NCBI GenBank assembly: GCA_031277335.1
Contig: JAITMM010000237.1
Span: forward strand, 40,298-104,297
Length of the DNA stretch: 64,000 bases
Origin: Tannerella sp.
Lineage (GTDB): Bacteria; Bacteroidota; Bacteroidia; Bacteroidales; Tannerellaceae
Reading direction: 5' to 3'
Shown piece after piece: positions 42,833 to 56,900 of the stretch. Position 1 is the stretch's first letter. Every line of letters begins with the position of its first letter. Made by a program: the position numbers and the translations under genes. Below the pieces are notes generated by a model. It made no database searches and was not told the DNA's origin. It worked only from the letters and a program-made list of their open reading frames with translations.

Positions 42833-44971
42833 ATGGCAAATACTTTTTCGCCCTATCAGAGGGCATCATTAGCACAGTTTACACCCATATCGGCACAGCA
42901 GATGTGGGCGCCCATTACTTTTGCGATAGAGCAGGAACAGAAGGGCATGGATATGCTTTCGACTTTGGATGGAGATTTGAACAGGGCAGCTATCATGGCA
43001 GTAGGCGATCCGGATGGTGAACGCATTATCAATCAGTACCGGGAGAAATTGAAAAGCGCCGGACAGAACCTGTATGTAAACGGGGTAACGCCGCGTACCA
43101 TGCAGGATGTACGTTCCCTGCAAAACATGTTCTCACAGGCTGTAACGCCTCTTATGGTTGGTTTTGCCAACAGGGATGCGTATTACAAACGGGAACTGGC
43201 AAAAGCCGATGCGGATCCGACTTTCCGTTTCAATCATCCCAAGATGTCCCTAACGGAATGGGCTACTTCCGATGTTGCCAATATGCCTGTCCAGGGCGCA
43301 AGCGCGGCTATGGTTCAGGCACAGGTTGCCAATGCTTTGGCTCCATTTGCCAAGAAGACTTTCTTTGATGGAGAAACCTTGAAAAATTTGAAGGGATTTC
43401 TTCCTGTCAGGATTGGAGATCAAGATGTCGATACTTATCTTTCTTATATTGAACGGAAGGGTTACGATCCGGATTCGCCGGAAGGACAGATACTCTTCAA
43501 TGCTGCAAAAGCTAACGTCTATGAGATGTTGAAGATAACGCAGAATGGCGCACGCAATCCTATCTTCACGGATACGGACATGTTTGCCTTTGATTCGGCT
43601 GCCAATCTTGCTAAAACGGCAATGACGGGTGAGACGCAGATGAATACGATAAAGAATCCGGAGTTTGAAATGGCATATCAGGATTATAAGGATAAGAGAG
43701 ATTTCGATCAGGCTATGGCGTTGGCACAGATGAGGATTGATGCTGCTGGAAAAGGTACTGGAACAGGCGGAAGCAAGGGAGAAGGCAAAGGCAAAGATGG
43801 AGAAGTAACCGGTTATAATCCGGCAAATCTATCCAGATCTTATAATGAACCCGCTTCGACTACTGCCATCAGGAATGAAGAAAAAATAGCGGAAGCCAAC
43901 GACGTGATATCGAGAGGCAAAACTCTTGACAATACTGTTTACAGTAAAATGAAAAATGGTCTTGAAAGTCGTATAAATTTGGTAGCCCAATATACATATG
44001 AAGACAGGAATAAGGATGGGATACCGGAAACGGGATTCAATCCTGAAAATAAGAAGAAACTGATAAGTCGTGTCAAGGACATTGTGGGAAATATGGAAAG
44101 CGGAAAATATGTTTCGATAGATGACATGATAGAGGATTATGATAGAAGTGAAGCTCCCTACGAAGGTTGAGATTCCAAAGCATGAAATATAAAAACATAT
44201 CTTTCAGATGTATGGGACGCATGAAATGGCAGTATTAACGAGTATTTAAAGAATGGCGAATACGGCGATTTATCCAAACTCACGTCGGAGGAACGGTTGG
44301 AGATTGTTAATGGCGTCAGTCAGGAGGGGATGGATTATAAAACAGTAAAATTCAATCATTCTTCCGTACAGGAAGCGTTAAAACAATATGTTGTCAATGA
44401 TACTTCAAATCCCTTCTTTATGGTAGAAAAAGGAAAAAAGGTTAATGCAAAAGATAAATTGAAGGAACTGTATAGGATAAACAATAAAGATGTCAAGCCG
44501 ACTGACGATGAAACAATATTAATCAAGGACGCATTAAAACATCTTACTCCCGCAGATATAAGTTTACAGACGTATAATACTATTGCCGGAAAACCTGTTA
44601 TCGAGATAACTACGGCTGTCGGTACATTTTATCGCAAGGCTCCGAACGAAATCCAGAACGCGCTTACTTTCTTTACGGAAGTCAATAAACAGATAAACGC
44701 TCTTAGAAAAGGGAAAAAGAAAATGCAAGTCGTAACATATAAAGACGGGGAAGGAAATACTTGAGAATATAATGTTGGAAAGAAAGATGGGAAATATTAT
44801 GTTGAATCGGTTATTTCATCCGGAAAGACTAATGAAGCAGGCAAACCGGAATGAATCAAAACGGGAGTATTCGATATGACCGAAATAGAAAACTGAACAA
44901 ATGACGGTATGGATCATGTCCTGACAGAACTGTTGAAAACGGATACCAAATTAATAGACCAATACGGATAA
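42833..44971 (+). CDS. Second virion cargo-type protein
   Basis: This 712-aa protein starts at ATG 42833 (MANTFSPYQRASLAQF). The track's upstream ATG (42797) lies in array-derived sequence. Four to seven TGAs in the last 270 codons are read as Trp. The sequence is largely alpha-helical, with MQDVRSLQNMFSQAV and a glycine/lysine linker (GKGTGTGGSKGEGKGKDGE) near residue 320 encoded by AGGC-type repeats. It lies 18 bases before the giant RNAP gene. The same MAN.. start and position suggest an internal virion protein acting with it. No enzyme motif is recognised. Confidence 0.65.
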
Positions 44972-44989
44972 TAAAAAGCAGATAAGATT

Positions 44990-47900
44990 ATGGCAAATAC
45001 ATCAATTTCAGAGTTATACAGAGGAATCAATAATATAAAGGCGGGACGTCCCGAAGACGCTCTTCCCGAAACCGAAGATATGAAAATAAGCGCTCCGAGC
45101 GATGAAGAATTTCTTCAATCCGTCCGGTCATTTGTCGCTCCCATGTCATACGTACCGCAAAGCGCTTTTCATACATGGGAAGATACCGTAAGAATCGCAG
45201 AGGAATATCCTGTCGGATGGGGTCAAAGCAAATACGATAATCCCTTATACCTTGATGAAGTTATCGAAGGTCAGCGCAGTCTGGAAGACTTGAGGGCGCA
45301 GGAACAGGGCGCTGCCATGGGTGGATGGGCGAGCCTTTGGAATACTGTGTTGAAGGCAGGTACTACAGTTGCTGAACTTTTTCCTCTTGCCGAAGGAGCC
45401 ATAAGGGCGCCTCTTGGCGCTGCGGGTATAGGTACGGAAAAATCGGGATGGGAAGGCGCCTGGGAAGGATTTATGAATACCTGAACGGGAGATTTACTGG
45501 GACAGCTTGAAGGGTGAGCCAGAGCAGACAACTATCGCACGGACGAATCGCGAAGGGCGACGGCTATTGGCAAGTGATATACCAATTTGGACAGCGATTT
45601 TTGGCAGCAGGATGTTATGGAAAATCTGGGATTTGCCGGAGGTATGATCTTGCAGGGATATTTAACCGGCGGTCTCGGTACTTTATTGAAAGGAACATCC
45701 CTGTATGGAAAATTACCGGCTGCGCTTAAACTCTTTGGCGCTACCGACGATGCGATGAAGGCTTTCAAAGCATCAAACGAAGCGAGCAAAGCCTTTAAAC
45801 TTGCCAAGGCGCTCAAGGCTGACGGATTAGCCGATGATGCTATCGGTAATGTATTGAGTGGAAAAGTGAATTTGAAAGGGACAAGTTGGTTTTCAAAATT
45901 GGCTCCCGAACTTCAAGCGGAAGCCAACATGCTTAAAAATTCACAACGTTTGCAAATGTTCGCAAGGATGGCGCCCGGCGTTGTTACGGAGTCGTCTCTC
46001 GAAGCACAGGATTATAAGGATAATGCACTCAAAACTTTCGAGGAGGATTTGTATTCAATGGAGAATACTGTTGATTACATGGAAAGGGCCATGATGGAAA
46101 TGGGTTATGACGGTTCTACCGAAATAAAACCCGGAAGTCCCGAATATCAGGCTCTGGAACGGAGAGTGGGCGAACTGCGACAGGAAGATTATGCGCGGAT
46201 GAAAAGTGAAATCAACAAAAGTTCGTTTTTACAATTCGGTCTTAACGTGGCTTTGCTTGCCGCTACGGATGGTTTCTCGTGGGGACGGCTGTTCAATAAA
46301 AACAAAACGTCCGGCGTGGGAGCATCCATGAGGAGATGGTTCAAGGGCAGTCTGGAAGACGGCATGAAAGTGAAAAGTCTGTTGGGCGAAAAGGCGATAG
46401 ACCTGGCAAAGGGAGTTGTGGCGGAAGGCGGACAGGAAATGGCGCAAAGCGGACTGGCAAAATTTGCCGAAATGTCTTCGGAACGGGGATACGATAAACA
46501 ACTGTACCGGGATTTGGGATTGGATAATGATCCGGCAAACTTGCGGAATAAACAGGTATTTGAGGATTTTGCCATGAACCCGAATAATGTGAAAAAGACT
46601 GCCAACATTTTTGGAATGCTTGGCGAATCGCTTTTGGATACGATAGGAGACCCAAACAGTTGGATGGAATTTACAATCGGCGGTTTGACGGGCGGCATAT
46701 TTCCGTTCTTTTCCATCAAAAGCGACGTCAATCAGAGAGGTATCGCGAAAAAAATTGCGAATGATTTTAATACAAGATGAAACACTCCGGAAGCGAAAGC
46801 CAAATTCAGATATATCAATAATAGTTTGTATCTGGATGATTTGCAAAAGATAGAGATTGACAAGGATAAGCCTTCGGATACGGTATTGTTCTCGGCGGAT
46901 GCGCTTTCGTTTGTCAATGAAGTCAATCTTGTTCATTCGATGGGCAGGACGGAAGAATATATCAATACATTCAAGGATGCTGCGAAGGAATGGCAAAAGA
47001 CACTGTCGAGCGGAGACAGGGATGCCATCAGGACAGCCGCCGACGACGTTAGAAAGGCTACGATGAATAACAGCGGCAAAAGCATGTATGAAAACATGAC
47101 GGACGAGGAAGCGCTTGTCTCCGTTATCAAAAACAATGAGGACAATATAAAGGCTGTCAATAAACTGAATGAGATAAAACGGAATATGGAAACGCTTGTT
47201 CCCTTGGACATGTCCCGACGGGGCATGGAGGAATTGGAGGCTTTGTATTTTACAGCGGATCATCTGGGAGAAAAGGCGGACGCCATTTTGGGTAACATGA
47301 TTGAATCCATGAAGGGATATGCCGCGAAGGAAGACGCGCAGAAATTCAAGATCGGAAAGGACGAGATGACAATGCAGGAGATTCTTACAGCAATGCAGGA
47401 AAAGAAACTCAATGAGAGGGATATTGTGAAGGCTATTTTTACCAATGTTAAAGACCTTGAACAGGTTAATGCGTGAACTATGGCGCTGGGATATGGTAAT
47501 AATAAGATGTGAAAAACGGCGTCGGAATTTGAATCGTTTGTAAACGGTTCGTTGAATAATAATCCTGCGGCTACGAGCGTTGACAAGATAAGATTTAAGG
47601 AAGATTTGATTAATCTTGCAAAAATGGCGATTATCCAAGATAAGATGCAGAAGCAGATTGAAGAATATCTGAAAACTCCGACCAAATTGAAAGAGAATGT
47701 TGACAATACTGCCAGGAATATGGCAGACGATGCGAAGGAAGGCGCTAAAAAAGTCAGAAATGAACAGGTTGAAAAAGTTAAGAAGGAAATGGAGAATATC
47801 CATACGGTAGATGATTTGATTACCGAAATGGATCGCAGACCAGAGTTTAAAAGGGATGTGTTGAATAACAAGGATGATTTGCAGGATGTTCCATTGATTT

Positions 47901-50900
47901 ATGAATATGATAAACTTTTAGCCAAGAGCGACGTTCTAATGGATGATGTTAAAAATGATATTCATGCTGTTTTCGGAGACGAGGCAAGCGACGCCGTTTT
48001 GAAAACGGTTAAGGGTATTGTTGATCGGAAGTTAAGGGCTTTTAACAGTCTGGATGAAGCCAACCGTAATCTCCGTTTTACCAAAAGCGATTTTCTGCAA
48101 GTCGGATTTCAGGATGAAAATGCAGAAAAGTTGCTGAACATTTTAAGTAAAAAATGGAATGACACAAATAAATACTCGAAATTCAAAAAGAGACCGGCAG
48201 AAAACAACAATGTTTCTTCTCCGGTACAGAAAGCGGAAATAGATACGGAGAATATACCGCAATCCGTTATTGATGCGGCGAAGAATATGCCCAGGGGAGA
48301 CGTGGACGATTTAGTAACTGACAATGAAAATACAACGTATGAAGCGCCGGAATATCTGAAATCCGAAAACGACGATTCCAACAATGAAGTTATCGGGATG
48401 AGCAAATCCAAAATGGAATTAATTGTCAGAAATATCCAGCAAATAGGAAGAGGAAATGATTCAAGTCCCGGTATCTGAAATAGTGGTATTAATGAAATAC
48501 CCTATCTATACGATACGCGCAAAAAAAATAGACCACCTATGCAGGAAGACAATGGCATCAAGGCTGCTCGTGATTTTTTACAATCACAGGGCGCTTATGA
48601 TTATATGAATCATGGAAATATCCAAAGAGATGACAAGGTGTATTTAATGGTTTCACAGGAATACTGGGATGCTATTGTCAATAATCCGCGCAATGATGCT
48701 TTGCAACGGAAAGATGCTGTTAAATGGATCAATGAAAACAAACCGTTACTGTTGGTTGTCAAAGATAAGCGAAATAAAAACAGAATGCAGATTGTCGGTG
48801 TTTATAGAAGCGATTTGGATAATCGTTTGGCTGATGCCGGTCAGGAACGGTTACATGATCGGGCTTTGGAAGACGCCGGTATTCCGAAAAACGCAACTGT
48901 TGTTGGAACCGGCGCAATGGATACCGGCTCTCAAAACAATTTTGTTTACCGGAAATCGTATTTGAAAGTTGAATCTCTTGCACAGAATTATGATTCTACG
49001 CCTATCGATTATGGCGATGAAAAGAATCTAAAATCCGCCCTGTCGGATGAAGATATAAAGAATGCGAAATTGGGCGTTGATATTGGTAAATCATCTCCTT
49101 TGCAGACGAATGACGGGATTTCCGTACCAAGGGTTGATAACGTCAATACGGGTTTTACCTATTTCCTGATACCGGATAGGGACGGAAACAAAAGCGATGG
49201 AAGAATCTATACACGTGTGCCTTTGAAATACAAGGACTTGAAAGATACGGATTATAAGAACAGGGGAAAAAAATTATTTGACAAACTGCATTACATTTTA
49301 GAAGAGGCGCTGAAACTTCCAGGTAACGAAAGAGGAAAATTCGACTTGTTCTATCTGGATTTGAGTTCGATTTTATTTGTCGGAGAAAAGCCGAAGATTG
49401 GACTGCATTTGCGTCAGGATGGCATTCAGATAACAAAGGACGGTAAAATTGTAAAAGTATCTGAAAACAAGGATGAAATATTGGATGCCTTGGCTGATTT
49501 GGGCGTTCGCGTCAATGTCTTTGCCAAAGATGTGAATACGAGATGGCATCTTGACAAGAGAGAAAATTATAACGATGTAATCATTGACGCTGATGTGCTG
49601 ACTACGAACATGAACAGTACGAGAAAACAGGGTCGGTTTTTCTTCATGTATGAACGCGGCGTTTTCAATTCTACCGAACCGGAAGCAAAGGAAAGCGAAG
49701 AATCTGTTGCAACGGCTCCGGAAACAAAGTCCGTATTGGGTACGTCCGTACATGTGGATGCTACTTTTGAAACGCCGGAATCGGTTAAGGAATTGCAGGC
49801 GGATGATCAGTCGCTGGTTGTTAAGGCAGAAGCGTTAGGCGAAAGGCAGGAGGCGAAGACGGGATATGTGGAATATGTTGATTATCTGAACGATGGAGAT
49901 TATGTCGTAGTAGGTAATGCAAATACTATTGAGGATAATGGTTTAGTTGAAGGTTTATTGGAAGATAAATTAAATGAGGGGAAATTTACTTTCGCCATCA
50001 TAAAAAACAGAAAAACCGGAAAATATGGTCTGGTTCCTACCGAACTTGGTAAGAAGCAGATACAGCACAACGCTGATTATGCAACAGGTACGAATGTTCA
50101 GCGATTTGAAAATTACCGGGAAGAAGGCGTTAATGTCATTGATATGGGAGAGATTCAATTTGACGCTGTACTTGGACGTTATAAAGTATTAACAAAGCCC
50201 AGAATACATATTGGTAATTATAACAGGATTCTGGAAGAAATGAATCGAACCAACGACAATAAGAATGTTCAATTTGTTGCCGATACTTTTGCCGACAGTA
50301 AATCGGTCAGTGTAGTTTCTATTAATCCTGCTGAAATTATTGATGATACGGGTAAGGCTATTGATTTAAGAGATACAAGAGAACTAACAAAATGACTTTT
50401 GCTAAAATATAAAGGTAAAGAAGTTGAAATAAATGACGATGAACAGATAATATCGTTTACAAGAACAGGTCTTGAATCAAGTACTAAAAAGCGTGGTATC
50501 GTACAAAGACAAGTTTATGCGGATCTTGAAAATGTAATTAAGAATGGTATTTATGTCGGTTACGAAAAAGGCGATGAGAAACATCCATTAATTGATAGAC
50601 AAAATATTTATTATTCTGCAATAAAGATAAGTGATAAGTTATTTGGAGTTAGATTTAAAATAGATATTCCTAAAGGTGTAGAAAAAGGAAATTATAAAGA
50701 TCATATTATTGTTGAAATAGAAATAGAAAAATCGCCGCTCCTGTACATAGGGCCTCGACAAAGCGATGTATCCTATCAGCAAAACAGCGATTTAACTATT
50801 ACCGTGCCTGAAATAAAACAGGCATTTGCCGGCAAAGGTACGACAAATATACCGGAAAACAAAACAAGTCAGGAGAATAATGTTCAGGAACCTTCTCAAC

Positions 50901-53900
50901 GTGTTCGTCGTTTTAATGCAGATACAAGTAAGGTGAAGAAGGGAAGATGAACGGGTAATGGTGAAATGGTTGGTGATAATGATGGTAGTCCATTATTGCT
51001 TCGGGAATATAACAGATTGTACAGTCGTAAAATTGCCGAATTGGAAAGACTTGGAAAAGTAATTGTACATGAGGAAGAAAGATGGTCAGACCTGGCGCAG
51101 CTGTTATCGGAAGAAGGCAAGAATCCCGATGACTTTGGCGCTTATACCGTACTGGATGAAAATACGGGTGTGGTGCATGTCTTTGTTAATCCGAAACGCA
51201 AAACTACTTTCAGCAAGGAACATGAGTTTATACACGTGCTTACGGCACAGGCTTTGGAAAATCCGAAAACAAAAGATGACTGGGAGTTGCATGATAAAAT
51301 GCAGGAACTCTATGACGAGTTTGTCAGCGATTATCAGGCTGACAGTCGTTTTGATCAATACCGTATTAGCAATTTGAAGGAGTTTGTGGCATATGCCCTG
51401 ACGAATCGGGAGTTTCAGATGCTTTTGGAGCAGAGGGAATCGGTTCAAGGTTCGGGAGTTCAAAATTCAAGGTTGAGAGAAGAGAAGGAATTGGAGAAGG
51501 CTAATGAGCGTTGGAATCGGGAATTGGATGATTTTAAGAATAAGATACACAATAATATATTACATTTGGGAAAACCACTTTCCATTTTAAAAGCATCCGG
51601 CGTAAATGCAAGAGAATTAACCATATCACCCACTGTTTTAAATCGTAAAATGAGACAACACAATCTTGTTACAGATGATTTGAAAAATCTTGCGGAAGCC
51701 ATCCAGAATCCCATGTTTGTTTATGAACATGGAACTGTTCATCCAAATATTGTAGTTATCACCAATATTAATGTAAAGGATAAAAAATTATCTATTGCCA
51801 TAAAATTAGACAATCAAGGAAATGTTGTTGAAATAAGTAATATATCAAGTGTACATGGTAAAGATGCTGTTACTGAATTAGAAAGATTAAGTACAGGAGC
51901 TTTTAGTGGAATAGGATTTACACCAAAATGAATATCCAATAAACAAAATGTTTTGAATTGGTTAGGTATCGCCCACCTAAATGTAGGCAGTCATACCGCC
52001 AATTCAAAACATATTTCGCTGGCAAAGGTAATACAAAATTTTGAAAATCCAAAACTTCCGGTTGAAAAAACCCCGGAAGTAAAAAGTGAATCCTTGTTTA
52101 GACGGATAATGAATGCCATCAGGAAGTTTTTGGGATTGACTTCCAAATTACCAGAAACAATGCTTGATGATGTTGTATCGGCTGTTGAACGATATGTGGA
52201 AAACAAGGACTACGAAATCGAACGTTTTCACAGGGAAGAAATGCTACGCCGAAAAACGAAACAGGCATGGGAAAACATCAGACAGATTACACGGACTGTA
52301 AAAGGCGGCGTTACCGGATTGAACACGTTGAAAACGAATCTTGGCAATTTGTTGGAGATTGTCAATGATGGCAACCGTATTCAGTTGCTGGATGAGAAAA
52401 AGACATTGTCTCTGTTGAAACAGGTATTGAATGACGCTGACTATAACAGTGTTGAAAAATTATGGAACGATTTTGACAAAACGATTCCGGACAGTTTTCA
52501 GGCGTGGGCTATTCACCGGCTTGGAAAGGCAAAGGATATTGTAAGGAAATTAAGAACTGTAAGCGAGCATTTGAATAATACTGAAACGCTTGGCATGGTT
52601 TCGGAATTTCTGGCTGACAAGTCGAAGATTGAATATACGGACGCAGAGATGCAGGCTTGGAACCGGTGGAATAAACTGGCTGCTTCACACAATCTTTTGG
52701 AAGGAAACAAGCCTTTCTTCAAGATTGGTATCATTGGAGTATTCAAGACCCGCAAACAGGCATTGAGTATAGCAAAGGAGTATCGTTCGATATATCCCGA
52801 TATTTCAGTACATTACAACAATTTTAACAATTCATGGGTTGTAAATGTCAATGATAATCAGATTAATGCTATACGCGATAAGATAAACAGTTACAGATTG
52901 CTTGACGGAGAAGAAGTGCAGGAAAATGAAACCGTATTGAAAAACAATGATGAGATTGTAAAGCATGAAAGAGTTTTGAAGAATGTTAATACCCTGTTTC
53001 CCAACCCTGTTGACGTTAATGATATTACAGACGAGATTATCCGTTTATGGGATGAAAGCGTGTTTTCTCTGGAAGAAGCAGAACCCGACAGGGACAGAAA
53101 AAAAATAATCATCGAACATGGCGTGAATGAGATAAAAAATATCATCGGTTCATTGTTTGAAGACATGGCAGAAGAGCATCCTCAACATGCTTATTCCATT
53201 GACAAGATATTGGACAATCTGGAGGACTTTCTGTATCTTGCCATGCCGGGAATCAGTAAAATGGAAGGTCTGACCATTAAGCAGGATGTTTTTGCCGTCA
53301 GGGACAATATGACCGAAACGCTGAAAGACCTTGAAGATGGCATGGAAGAAACGGATAAGGATGGTTGGATGATTAACAATGACGAAGTTACGCTGGAAGA
53401 CAGCATGACTGAAAAAACAATGCGACTGTTACGGAATATGCGCATGATGGATAGCCGGACAACAGTCATGGGTACTCCTGCCCGTATTCCGATGGATATT
53501 GTTAAAAACGGTTTGATAGATGTTATCTGTAACAAGGCTACAAGCAGCGAAGACTTTATGGACGCTCTGGAAAGTGGCGTTAAAAAATATCCGTTCATCG
53601 GGCAATTGATAAAAAACATCCAAGCCGAACCGGAATACCAGACTTCCCTTTACAAGACATTCCGAAGGGATTATGTTGAATTGCAGGCTGTTATTTATCA
53701 AAACGGCAAAACGACGATGAAAAATCTTTCCAGACGCTATGATGCGGAAGATAAACTGGAAGAGATTCAAAAGACGCTTGAATCCGGTATTAATTTACGG
53801 GAAGACATGCGGCTATTCAGAAATACTGTTCCGGTAAGTGAAAGCGGAAAGAATGATGTGCAGGACGCTGATCAATATGCCAATCTTCCCCGCTACGATG

Positions 53901-56900
53901 TTGATAGTGGTTTGGAGAGTACGGCTTCTCCGGAAACATCCGGCGAATACTATGTGGATATTGAAACGTTGAACGGGATTATGAAGCCCGGTAGCGAGTG
54001 GAAAAAATTGGTAGATATTACAAGAGACGGAAATGGGAATTTGGACGCTATCGGTATAAATATCGCCGACGACGTTGATAGGGGTTTGAAAGGATTTAAG
54101 CGTAAATATCAATGGGATACGATTGAAGATTATATTGATGTGGTTGCCAAATATCTGAATATTATCGGCGTAAAAACGAATGAACGGTTAAAAAACATTC
54201 TGCAAAAGAATGGAGATATAAACGATTTGCTTACTTATACCGGATGAGTATATGAGAGCATTCAGAAAGATTACGAAAAATTGCAGAAGGGTAAAAATCC
54301 AAGAATCATGCAAGCGCGGGAAGTATTCAGTAGCGAAAATGGCGAAGGTGGAAACAGGGGAAATTTTGAAAGAATAGCCAATTATCTGTTGCCCGATCCG
54401 TCTTTTAAAACGTCCGTGTATCACATGAACAAGACATATCCGACTGTCCGGTATGCCTCTGCTCTGGCTACGCTTGTCAAGAAACTGAAAGGCGTTCGAC
54501 AGACAAGTGAGAATGCAAATGGGAAAAAGACATTTGATTCCGATAAATATAGGGAAATGATTCGGGAGTTATATGGTTTTGAGGATTCCCTCTATAATAT
54601 AAATGTGGATGAAAAGACAGGCAATACAGAGGAGATATTCAGAATCGGATGAATTAACGATTTGTACAACAATCCGGCAGAACGGGAACAACTCAAACAT
54701 TACCAGACAATCAGTTCCAAGAATAAGGTATATCAGGAATGGACGGAACAGGATTTGTGCATCATGCAACTTGCCAATTATTTTACACAGGGCGACTATG
54801 CCGGTTACATGATACCGATTCTTGGCGACGCCATGTCTGCGGAATTTATCCGGAACAAACGGTTTAAAGGTAGCGGATATGATACCGAGATTATAAACAG
54901 ATTGCTTGAAACGACATTCATGTATGAATTGAACCGTATTCAATTGGTTAGGGATCGTCAAAAATTACCCGATACCGAAAAGATTGAAAACTTTGACAAG
55001 AGAGGAGGAAAGTTTGTTTATTTCCCGTTCCTGAATGATCATCTGGAAGAGATACTTGAAAAATATAAGGCAGACGATCCCCGTTTTGATGACTATATGA
55101 AAGGCTTATTTTCCACCCATCTGGAAAAGGTATCGGAAGACAACTATAATCATCTGGTCAAAATCGGTGTTATCGTGAATGACGCCATACCGGAATTTGG
55201 TATTGACAAGGGATTTGCCAGGGAAAAGATTCGGGAATTTACCTATAACAATTATTATGCAACGGCAAATATCATCGCCATGACGGTTATTGATCCTGCC
55301 TATATGAAAGATGCGGTGGATTTTCAGAAACGTTACAAACAGGTACACTCTTCCGGTACAAAACCCTATACAAAAGCCAAATACAAGAGCGAAGACGTCG
55401 GTAGGGAAAAGGAACGTTATGTTGTCATATCGGATGTAAAACAGAAAACGGAAAAGAAATTGCTCGACGCCATCGTCGGGATTATTGACGGATACAAACA
55501 TTTAACCGATGACGAAAAGGCGAGAATCAAAGCCAATTACGGATGGAGTAACCATGAGGAAAACGGCAAGAAATATGCGAAAAGCAAAACGGGTTCCGTC
55601 ATGTATCCCGTCAAGGAACATAACTTGACGGACGGACAGGCTTACCGTTTCTTAGAGAGTTTTCGCCGGTTGATGGTTATGACCGACCAGTGGAATGATG
55701 CACTCGAAGATTCCTATAAAAGACTGAACAGCAAGAAATGGAAGATGAAGGACTGGGAGTTTATCCAGCAGGCAGTAAAGGGATTTGTCTATTCTCAAAC
55801 GGAACAGGGATACACGAATCCCGTAACCGGGGAAAATGTCAGAATCAAGATGCCTACGCAGCATAAATATTCGGAAACGATACTGATGCCGATGACGGGC
55901 GAACAGTTCAATTCTCCGGAACTGAATGCGTTCAATGAACTGTTTAACAGGAATGACCTTGATCTTGTTGTTTTTGAATCGAGCGTAAAGGTCGGCAAAA
56001 CAAAAGTTGTTGATGCAAGGGATATTGCTTCGCCGGAACCGGCATTGGAAAAAGTAACGCCGGACAGGATACAGGAGATACCCTATGAAGATTACATGAT
56101 ACAGAATACGGTACCGGAACATCTTCAAGATACCGACATCTCACTGTCAAGTCAAATGATGACGGAATTGTTTTCGGATATTGATGAAAGGGGAACGTAT
56201 GAAATTGGCGCCATGAAGATGACCGGAGAAGAAGTGAAAAATACATGGTTCAGGATTGTAAACAATCATTTGGACAAGAAACTCTCGGAATTGACGGAAC
56301 TGTTCGGTAATATTGAAAATGTACAGTCTTTGGTTATTGACCACATCAAAAACAGCGACCGCTATCCGCAGGACTTGCTCAATTATATCAGAATTGAAAA
56401 TGGCAAATTCAGGATACCGCTGTACGATCCTTCCATTATGAATAATGTGATGGAACTGTTTAACAGTGTGTGGGCAAAGCGTCTTGACTATAAGATGCAC
56501 GGCGGATGGGCGGTGAATGTTTCGTCCTACGGCTTGAGTGATGACTTGAAACTGCATATTGACAATAATAATGTGCTCTATCTGGATTGCTATTTGCCCT
56601 GGTGGTCGAATGCATTGACTAAGGATATGCGGACGATGCTGAAAAAGAATAAGGGTATATTGGACGTTAAAAAATTGGTAGAAGACGGCATTATAGACCC
56701 CGAATTACTGGAAGGTATCGCATACAGAACGCCGACGGAAAATAAATATTCAGCCATTATATTCAGGGTGAAGGGGTTTCTGCCACGCGGTTCCGGTGGT
56801 AATATCGTATTGCCCAAGGAGATTACAACACTTACAGGACTTGACTTTGATATTGACAAGATGGCTATCCTATTGAAGGAATTTCGGAAAACTCCTGCCG

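Noticed and set aside
46229-47803. 524-aa minus-strand ORF opposite the giant gene
   Set aside because: It has no domain signature, and its composition (many I, R, F, H, L) is typical of antisense shadow. The plus frame carries the conserved protein.
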